Assembly (NCBI GenBank): GCA_023418705.1
Contig: JAEZYZ010000240.1
Coordinates: 1-8,994 of the forward strand
DNA from: Pseudomonadota bacterium
Lineage (GTDB): Bacteria; Myxococcota_A; Polyangia; Polyangiales; Polyangiaceae
Length of the DNA: 8,994 nucleotides
Direction of reading: 5' to 3'
The notes below the pieces were generated by a model. That model was not told the origin of the DNA and made no database searches. It worked only from the letters and a program-made list of their open reading frames with translations. The position numbers and the translations under genes are program-made. Positions 1 to 5,162 of this stretch are shown in pieces (position 1 is the stretch's first letter; every line of letters begins with the position of its first letter).

Positions 1-127
1 CGCCGCCGTTGCAGGACCAGAGGTTGATGTTGGCGCCGTTGCTCGTGCTGGCGCCCGCCACGTCCAGGCACTTGTTGGCGTGCACGTTGACCAGGCGATA
101 CGTCTCGCCGGCAACCACGGCCTGCGA
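1..127 (-). repeat. Terminal inverted repeat, left copy (127 bp, exact)
   Basis: Bases 1-127 are the exact reverse complement of 8868-8994, compared base by base. Identity stops at position 128, where the left copy has T and the right copy G on the lectin sense strand. The repeat lies inside the two lectin genes and starts at the Ser-Gln-Ala-Val-Val codons just before the beta-trefoil. Because it reaches the tip of the window, its true length may be greater. A length of exactly 127 bp also equals a common maximum assembly k-mer, so the repeat's outer end may be set by the assembly. Confidence 0.97.
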
Positions 128-223
128 AGAGGTGCCGTACGCGTCCTCGCCGTAGCCCTCGGCGCCGGAACAAGCCACCGCCGAAGCTCCCAAGACCATC
201 GCCCCTGCCACAATCTTTCTCAT
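1..223 (-). CDS. Ricin-type lectin lipoprotein, 5' part (copy A, runs off left end)
   Basis: Reading leftwards from ATG at 223, the protein begins MRKIVAGAMVLGASAVAC. This is a basic n-region, a hydrophobic stretch and a lipobox-like AVAC with Cys18, so it is probably a lipoprotein, although the residue at -3 is Ala rather than Leu. A short acidic Gly-rich tether (about residues 19-31) follows. The start of a beta-trefoil then comes with YRLVNVHANKCLDVAG and NLWSCNG, typical of the first subdomain of RICIN (carbohydrate-binding) domains. The start is supported by GGAGG at 230-234, six bases upstream. Only 74 codons are inside the window, so the rest of the trefoil and any fused catalytic domain are unseen. 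From codon 33 outward the DNA is identical to the lectin gene at the right end, while leader and promoter differ. The sugar target is unknown; surface exposure is inferred from the lipoprotein signal. Confidence 0.8.
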   Translation of the reverse strand, partial: MRKIVAGAMVLGASAVACSGAEGYGEDAYGTSSQAVVAGETYRLVNVHANKCLDVAGASTSNGANINLWSCNGG

Positions 224-260
224 CACTTACCTCCGGTTTGCGTCGTTGCGCAGACCCGTA

Positions 261-280
261 CTGCACCGCCCGTGCCAGCC
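261..280 (-). promoter_or_regulatory. Candidate sigma-54 (-24/-12) promoter of left lectin gene
   Basis: On the minus strand, 277 to 262 reads TGGCACGGGCGGTGCA. The -24 GG (276-275) and -12 GC (264-263) are separated by exactly 10 bases, as RpoN promoters require (consensus TGGCACG-N4-TTGCW). One core base deviates: the first T of the -12 TTGC is G. The GC lies 40 bases before the start codon, predicting a leader of about 27 nt that contains the GGAGG. The right-hand lectin gene has an equivalent element at nearly the same distance, which is the main support. Confidence 0.55.
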
Positions 281-441
281 ACCGGAAGGGGCCCCAAACA
301 TGGAGCGAGATCGCGGGGTTGCGCGCGCGGCTTCACCCCGAACCTTGACTTTGTCGGCATTTCGCTGCCTTTTCGCGGCGAGCACACCACCGCCGCTCCC
401 CGCCCACATCCTGCCCGCGCCCACCGCACACACCGCTTCAG

Positions 442-490
442 TTGGGCACCCACCCGCACAACTTGGGAAAATCGTGCTCGCGTTGGGAAA
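442..490. promoter_or_regulatory. Three phased TTGGG direct repeats, possible activator sites
   Basis: TTGGGCAC (442), TTGGGAAA (463) and TTGGGAAA (483) start 21 and 20 bases apart, close to two helical turns each, so they would lie on one face of the DNA. They sit roughly 165-210 bp upstream of the -24/-12 element of the left lectin gene, a usual distance for enhancer sites of sigma-54 activators. The last copy is part of a dyad, CGCGTT-GGGA-AACGCG (479-494). A regulatory role is inference; a 5-8 bp motif repeated three times could arise by chance. Confidence 0.3.
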
Positions 491-645
491 CGCGCGGCGA
501 CAGGGTATGCGCACTGGAGCTCTGCGTGTGCGCTTCGGGAATGATGCCCGGCTCAACTCGCTCGGCGCTGATCGTGACCTCGGCCACCACTCGAACGGCA
601 TTTCGAGCCCCCCGACACGGACGACGGCGAGAGCGGACGGCTCGA

Positions 646-670
646 CCCGGCGGTGCGGCACCGCGCCGGG
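646..670. other. Strong GC-rich hairpin in gene-free interval
   Basis: CCCGGC (646-651) pairs with GCCGGG (665-670), and GGTG (652-655) pairs with CACC (659-662). This leaves a three-base loop and a two-base bulge, ten base pairs in all. No T-run follows on either strand, so it is not a classical intrinsic terminator. It could be a factor-assisted terminator, part of an untranslated leader, or a by-product of base composition. Confidence 0.3.
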
Positions 671-943
671 GTTGCGAGGACCCGACGGTCGGCGCGCCAG
701 CGAGCACGCCCCCACGGGTGTAACAGAAGGCGCTCGCTCCGGCTCGAACACTCGGCGAGCTGCGGGGCTCGTGAGGGGGCTCCGGTCCCCCAGGAGGCCC
801 CTCCCAAACGGTGCCGAAGATTTCGCGATCACCTACATCGCCGCCCTGCGCGCGGGGCTACCCTCCCAGCGAAGCCGCATGCTACGGTTTTCGCCAGTGC
901 CCGCACCTTTTGGCATCCTCGGCTTCTCGAAGCATCTTCGGTG

Positions 944-2776
944 ATGAACGTGTTGAACATGCGCAAGGTTTCAGGACTCGGGTTGGTCTGCGCCGGCATG
1001 GCGGTGGTCAGTTGCACCTTCTTGTATGAGCTCGAGCGCGACCAGTGCGAGCAGCAGTCAGACTGCGCGCATCTCGGGCTCGTCAATCACAAGTGCGACC
1101 TGGGCGTGTGCATTTTCGACCCGGCGATCGGCACGGGGGGCACCGGCGGTGGAACCGGGGGCGCGGGCGGTACGGGGAACGCACCGTCTGGCGGCGGCGG
1201 CAGCGACGGCGGGACCGGCGGCAGCGATCCCACGGGCGGCGCTGCCGGCAGCGGGGGAGACGAGACGGGGGGCGCCGCCGGCATGGGTGGAACTCCCCCG
1301 GAGTGCACGACGCACAAGCAGTGCGTCGAAGCAAACCAGGGCGAGCCGTACTGGTGTCGCCCGAGTGACCAGACCTGTGTGGCACTCAAGGACGGCGAGT
1401 GCTCGCTCGTGGCAGGCGCTGAAAACCTCAGCCAAACTGCCTATCCAGTCCAGCTCTTCGGCGCGCTCGGGGCAGTGGACCCCTTGATTCCGACCCCCTC
1501 GCCGTCGACTCAGAATTTCGAGCTGGTGGTGAAGGAGTTCACGACGAAGAAGGCGTGGTGGGTGAACGGCAAAACCGTTCTGCCGGTCGGCGTGCTGTGC
1601 AACGTCAAAGGTACCCAACCGGAGGACAACGACGAGACGCTCGATCACCTGGTCCACACGCTCGGCATTCGTGGCATCGCCTCGACGCTTTCGAGCACGG
1701 AGCTCAAGCGGAGCTTCGAACGCCTATACCAGGAAGGTAAGGGAGAGGACGTCTTCTTCATCAGCGCCTTCGACTCCGACAGTGACTTGGCGCTGCTCGA
1801 GGACGAGGGCATGGTGTGGCACCTGCTCCCGGACTCGAAAGAGGTCGCCGCCGCGTACGTCCCGTTGATCCGGCGCGTAGAGGATTTCATCAATCCCGAG
1901 GTAGACGGTGGACGCCCTCCGATCCGGGTCGCCAATGTCGTCTCGAATGAGGTCACGCTTTTGGACGACATGGGCGGCTACGTTGGAGAAAAGGCCGTCT
2001 TCAACGGCAAGACCGCCGCCGAAAACTTCTCAGACAACAACTACCGCCGTTTCAACGTGACCACGTCGGTCTCCGACAACAGCGCGAAGATCGTGGAGCT
2101 CAAGGAGTTCCGGCCGCACATCGTCGTCTCCGCCGCGGGCAAGGAGTTCATCACCCAGGTCATGACGGCGCTAGAGGCGGACTGGGAAGACCATGCAGGG
2201 GGGCAGGCGCGGCCCTTCTACATCCTCTCCCCCCACAACGTCGGCTATTCGGAGCTGGCACAGTTGATGACCAACGGAACCCAGCTGCGCAAGCGCGTCG
2301 TCGGCATCAACCCGGCCGCGGCGGAAGACCTGAGGCTGTACACCGACTACCTTCAACGCCTTCAGGCCGAGTTCGGCACCAGCGCTGCGGCGGGCTCGGA
2401 AAATTTCTACGACGCTGCCTACTTCCTGCTCTACGCGATGTCGGCCGCCGGCAATGTCGATCCGACCGGGAAACGCATCGCGGCGGGCATGCTGCGGCTC
2501 GTCGAGGGAACGCAGGAGTATGACGTCGGCACGGGTCACCAGGCCAACATCATCAGCTGGCTCAAAACACCCTCGAGCACGATGGCCTTGCAGGGCACGC
2601 TTGGGCCCCCCGATTTCCTCACCAGCGCTGGCACGCGCAAGGGCAGCGGGAGCGTCTGGTGCATTGAGGGAATCCCACCAAATAATTTGACCTACCACCT
2701 CGATGTCCTCCGCCACGACGAGGAAGCCGATGTGTTGGTCGGTGATATTTCGATATGCAATATCGGCGACTTTTGA
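944..2776 (+). CDS. Lipoprotein with type 1 periplasmic-binding-protein-like receptor domain
   Basis: A 610-residue exported lipoprotein. Residues 1-24 form a signal peptide ending in lipobox VVSC (Cys24). Residues 35-56 carry four cysteines (C35, C41, C51, C56), and residues 63-118 form a Gly/Thr/Ser linker with GGTGG-type repeats. A second four-cysteine module follows (C121, C127, C138, C145). From about residue 155 onward the pattern fits the Peripla_BP_6/LivK-like fold: LPVGVLCN, then DHLVHTLGIRGIAS, FFISAF and GMVWHLLPDS, later RPHIVVSAAGKEF, PFYILSP and ENFYDAAYFLLYAMSAAG. Family members bind small ligands in the periplasm. No permease or ATPase gene is nearby, so a sensing or scavenging role is as likely as transport. 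ATG 944 is chosen because it gives a clean signal peptide; ATG 959 is an alternative, and the ribosome binding site is weak for both. The 3' end overlaps the protease start by 22 bp, implying co-expression. The fold assignment is pattern recognition, not a search result. Confidence 0.72.
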   Translation: MNVLNMRKVSGLGLVCAGMAVVSCTFLYELERDQCEQQSDCAHLGLVNHKCDLGVCIFDPAIGTGGTGGGTGGAGGTGNAPSGGGGSDGGTGGSDPTGGAAGSGGDETGGAAGMGGTPPECTTHKQCVEANQGEPYWCRPSDQTCVALKDGECSLVAGAENLSQTAYPVQLFGALGAVDPLIPTPSPSTQNFELVVKEFTTKKAWWVNGKTVLPVGVLCNVKGTQPEDNDETLDHLVHTLGIRGIASTLSSTELKRSFERLYQEGKGEDVFFISAFDSDSDLALLEDEGMVWHLLPDSKEVAAAYVPLIRRVEDFINPEVDGGRPPIRVANVVSNEVTLLDDMGGYVGEKAVFNGKTAAENFSDNNYRRFNVTTSVSDNSAKIVELKEFRPHIVVSAAGKEFITQVMTALEADWEDHAGGQARPFYILSPHNVGYSELAQLMTNGTQLRKRVVGINPAAAEDLRLYTDYLQRLQAEFGTSAAAGSENFYDAAYFLLYAMSAAGNVDPTGKRIAAGMLRLVEGTQEYDVGTGHQANIISWLKTPSSTMALQGTLGPPDFLTSAGTRKGSGSVWCIEGIPPNNLTYHLDVLRHDEEADVLVGDISICNIGDF

Positions 2777-3927
2777 ACAAATCGTTGCTGCTTGCGGCGT
2801 TGACGAGCGGGCTGCTGGCTTCAGCGTGCTCGGATGAGGTGACGTCTCTCGGGCAGCAGCGGTCGGCGATCGCCGGCGGCGTCGATTCCGGGCCGGAGGA
2901 CGACGCGGTCGTGCGTTTGTTCAAGCCGGCGGTGGGTGAGCTTGAGTCGAGCACCTGCTCCGCCGCGTTGATCGCCCCCAATCTGCTCGTGACGGCGCTG
3001 CATTGCATCTCGGTCTATACGGACGGTGTTGCCCCCTTCAAGCCCTTCAGATGCACCGCGGACGGGAAGCTCGAGAACAGCGGCGACGGCGCCGGCACCT
3101 TCGCGTCACAGCTTCCGCCCGAGCAACTCACCGTACACAGCGGGGGCAGTCCGAGCGTGGACCCGGTAGCCGTCGGCGAGCGCATCCTCGGTTCGGGCAG
3201 CACGACCATCTGCAACAACGACATCGGCTTCATGGTGCTGGACCAAGAGCTCGATTTGCCGATCTTGCCCATCCGCCTGGATGGCGAGGTCCGGGTGGCG
3301 GACTCCATCTCCGCCGTCGGCTACGGCTTTACCGGACTGAGCGAGCCCACAATGCGGCGGCGGCGCGATGACATCCGCGTCAACGACGTCGATTTACCGC
3401 CTCGCACCTTTGGCGTTGGGCAGGGGCCGTGCAAGGGCGACAGCGGAGGACCCGCCCTCTCTTCGGAAGGTGCCGTGGTTGGCGTCTTTTCGATGACGAA
3501 CGGCGATTGCGCCTCCGACCGCGTGCGCAACACGTACACGCAGCTCATGCCCTTCAAGAACCTCGCCCTCCAGGCCTTCGAAGCCGCGGGCGCCGAGCCC
3601 TGGCTCGAAGGCGCTTCGGGTCCCGGTGAGGAGCCCGACGCGGGCGTCGCCGGCGCGGCTGGCGCCGCAGGTGGGCCAGGCGCCGGGGGAGAGCCGTCAA
3701 CGGGAGGGGCTCCGTCAGCCGGCGGAGCCCCCTCGAACGCAGGGGCCCCGAGCTCGACCGGCGGGGCCTCGACCGGCGGCAGCGCGCCGACCGGTCGCCG
3801 CCGCAGCTCCGGGGAATCTGGTTGCCGGCTGGCGGCGTCACCGGTGGGCAGCTCGGGCTGGGCGGCGCTGGTGCTCGTCGGAGCGGCGGGGCTCACTCGG
3901 CGGCGGCGCCGCGGCTCGTCTCGCTGA
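2755..3927 (+). CDS. Exported S1-family serine protease with MYXO-CTERM tail
   Basis: A 390-residue protease of the chymotrypsin fold. Residues 1-24 are a signal peptide ending LLASAC, with Cys25 a possible lipidation site. IAGG at 39-42 matches the IVGG activation N-terminus. The catalytic triad is His83 (TALHC), Asp156 (NNDIGF) and Ser230 (GDSGGP), with likely disulfides C68-C84 and C226-C252. By alignment to chymotrypsin numbering, position 189 is Gly224 and position 216 is Thr248 (SMT in place of SWG). That argues against trypsin-like cleavage and for small P1 residues. Residues from about 290 to 345 are a Gly/Ala/Pro/Ser-rich spacer. The tail has Cys357, a hydrophobic helix (369-381) and RRRRR (382-386), the layout of MYXO-CTERM sorting signals that hold proteins on the cell surface. 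The start overlaps the upstream lipoprotein gene by 22 bp. TTG 2773, overlapping that gene's stop codon, is an alternative start but would trim the basic n-region. The substrate is unknown. Confidence 0.88.
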   Translation: MQYRRLLNKSLLLAALTSGLLASACSDEVTSLGQQRSAIAGGVDSGPEDDAVVRLFKPAVGELESSTCSAALIAPNLLVTALHCISVYTDGVAPFKPFRCTADGKLENSGDGAGTFASQLPPEQLTVHSGGSPSVDPVAVGERILGSGSTTICNNDIGFMVLDQELDLPILPIRLDGEVRVADSISAVGYGFTGLSEPTMRRRRDDIRVNDVDLPPRTFGVGQGPCKGDSGGPALSSEGAVVGVFSMTNGDCASDRVRNTYTQLMPFKNLALQAFEAAGAEPWLEGASGPGEEPDAGVAGAAGAAGGPGAGGEPSTGGAPSAGGAPSNAGAPSSTGGASTGGSAPTGRRRSSGESGCRLAASPVGSSGWAALVLVGAAGLTRRRRRGSSR

Positions 3928-3975
3928 CCGTTCGCGCGAAGGTCTCAAGGTCTCAGCCCTCGCCGCAGGGCGAGG
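3926..3975. terminator. Candidate hairpins between convergent genes
   Basis: The 137 bp between the two convergent stop codons holds two hairpins. The first, at 3926-3944, overlaps the protease stop: GACC pairs with GGTC around TTCGCGCGAA, with one bulged G. The second, at 3958-3975, is CCTCGCC-GCAG-GGCGAGG, a perfect seven-base-pair stem. Between them AGGTCTCA is tandemly duplicated (3940-3947 and 3948-3955). No T-run follows either stem, so these would be weak or Rho-assisted terminators; the convergent position is the main argument. Confidence 0.4.
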
Positions 3976-4064
3976 TACACGGTTCGCAATCAATCACCCT
4001 TGGGTATGATTACGGCGCGACGCGCCAAGCGGGGCCCGCAGCGCGCCGACGGGTCCCACCCCCG

Positions 4065-5141
4065 TCAGAACGTCCCCACCACCGTCACCATCCCCGGTCC
4101 GACGCGCGCGCTCACGTTGGGCTTCGGAGGCGGGGACTTTTGTAGTGGCTTCTCTTGCTTCGGCTCGTCAGGGCCGCTCAGGGTGAGCCAGAGCGACAGG
4201 CCGCCAGCGACGAGCGTGGCGGCGCCGGCGACGTCGGCGGCGGTGATCAACATGCGGGCGCGGCTGCGGTCGGAGTCGCGCTCGTCGGGGCTCGAGAACT
4301 CACCGGCGTCGAGCTTCGACTTGTAGTCGTTGTGCGCTTCGATGCCGAGCGCGGCGAAGATGCCGGTGCCGATGGCGAGCGCGGCCGTGGTGCTCCAGCC
4401 GATCCAGAGCAGGGTGGTACGCTCCGTGTCATCCACCCGGGGCGTGGTGCGTTGATCGACGATCACCGTCCGCGAGCCTTGTTGTTTGGGTTCCGCCACG
4501 AGCTCGACGTTGATGGTGGCGTCTTCTCCGCCCGCGAGGGCGACCTGGCGCGATCTTACGACGTAGCCTTGCTTGCGCACAGTGAGGCGGTGCTCGCCCG
4601 CGTCCACCAAGAGCGGCTCGGCGAGCGGCGCTTCCCCGACCGGGACGTCATCGAGCACGACCTCTGCGCCCTCGATATTGCTCGTCACGTTGAGGTAAGC
4701 GGTGCGGCCCTTGAGCATTTCCAGATCGCGCTGGACCGCGCTGAGTCGGTCCTCGCCGATCTTGTCCCCGCCCTCCTTCAAGTACTGCAAGAGCGCACGC
4801 ATCGCGCGCGCGTACCGCCCGAGCTGAATGCTCACCTGGCCGATGTTGTAAAGGACGCGGTAGTCGGGCACGAGCTCGTAGGTGCGCTCGAACTCGATCA
4901 ACGCGAGCGCGTAGTCTCCGTCTTGATAGAGATCGATGCCCCGATCGAAGCGCTGCTTCGCCTCGCGCTTGGCTTCTTCGCTCGGCTCCTGCACGGCTTG
5001 CGCCGGCTGCGTTTGCTCCGTGGTCTCGGCCTCCGCCGGCGCAGCGCCCGCCCCCTGCTCAGGCGCTTGCGCGAAGGCCACTACGGACAGGTGCAGCACG
5101 GAGGCGGCGAGGCCCCCCGCGATCCAGCGATGTCGAATCAT
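4065..5141 (-). CDS. Periplasmic TPR and PEGA domain protein with C-terminal membrane segments
   Basis: A 358-residue protein. Residues 1-25 form a signal peptide (hydrophobic core ending VVAFAQA), followed by an Ala/Glu/Gln-rich stretch to about 52. TPR-like helices span about 54-140, including RFDRGIDLYQDGDYALALIE and YRVLYNIGQVSIQLGRYARA. A PEGA domain follows at about 147-215 (AYLNVTSNIEGAEVVLDD, then VDAGEHRLTVRKQGY). Hydrophobic segments at about 243-267 and 297-321 flank a charged loop. The tail is Pro/Lys-rich and ends VGPGMVTVVGTF. TPRs mediate protein contacts and PEGA domains are surface or periplasmic beta modules; no enzymatic motif is visible. It starts 21 bp after the stop of the kinase at 5163-6851 on the same strand, and that kinase also carries a PEGA domain. 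The two are probably co-transcribed and may act together at the envelope. GGGG directly abuts the ATG, so the ribosome binding site is poor and coupling to the kinase gene is likely. Confidence 0.82.
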   Translation of the reverse strand: MIRHRWIAGGLAASVLHLSVVAFAQAPEQGAGAAPAEAETTEQTQPAQAVQEPSEEAKREAKQRFDRGIDLYQDGDYALALIEFERTYELVPDYRVLYNIGQVSIQLGRYARAMRALLQYLKEGGDKIGEDRLSAVQRDLEMLKGRTAYLNVTSNIEGAEVVLDDVPVGEAPLAEPLLVDAGEHRLTVRKQGYVVRSRQVALAGGEDATINVELVAEPKQQGSRTVIVDQRTTPRVDDTERTTLLWIGWSTTAALAIGTGIFAALGIEAHNDYKSKLDAGEFSSPDERDSDRSRARMLITAADVAGAATLVAGGLSLWLTLSGPDEPKQEKPLQKSPPPKPNVSARVGPGMVTVVGTF

Positions 5142-5162
5142 CCCCAGCAGGATAAACGATGG

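Larger units (their letters stand above)
281..943. other. Long gene-free interval between left lectin and the lipoprotein-protease unit
   Basis: I see no convincing gene here. Open frames exist on both strands, but their products are Arg/Pro/Ala-rich, lack hydrophobic-core patterning or recognisable motifs, and have no good ribosome binding site. This is what chance open frames look like at this GC content. The interval should contain activator sites for the left lectin promoter and the promoter of the gene at 944. Visible structures are a phased TTGGG repeat (442-490), a small hairpin with a GGGA loop (479-494), a strong GC hairpin (646-670) and overlapping G/C-tract pairings around 773-804. 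I could not identify a convincing promoter for the gene at 944. Confidence 0.6.

Noticed and set aside
80..127. Frames starting MHVDQAIRLAGNHG at both ends of the window (80 plus strand, 8915 minus strand)
   Set aside because: They match only because they are antisense to the same 127-bp lectin repeat and diverge at once beyond it. They are not a second gene family.
439..460. GTTGGGCACCCACCCGCA as a plus-strand sigma-54 promoter
   Set aside because: The -24 core is TGGGCAC rather than TGGCAC, and no GC lies ten bases after the GG.
910..927. TTGGCATCCTCGGCTT as a sigma-54 promoter for the lipoprotein gene
   Set aside because: The -24 half looks right, but the base pair ten bases after GG is TT, not GC. 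The only GC nearby is two bases too close.
653..943. Upstream extension of the lipoprotein gene to an ATG at 653
   Set aside because: The extra 97 residues are Arg-rich and would bury a clear lipoprotein signal peptide that begins at 944.
246..944. A 232-codon open frame on the plus strand in the gap after the left lectin
   Set aside because: The product is Arg/Pro/Ala-rich with no domain pattern. It has no good ribosome binding site and runs through the sigma-54-like promoter and strong hairpins. It looks like a chance frame in GC-rich DNA.
1129..1300. GGC/GGT-rich tract as a tandem DNA repeat or CRISPR-like array
   Set aside because: It is an in-frame Gly/Thr/Ser linker of the lipoprotein with irregular units. 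The similar tract near 3640-3810 is the protease spacer.
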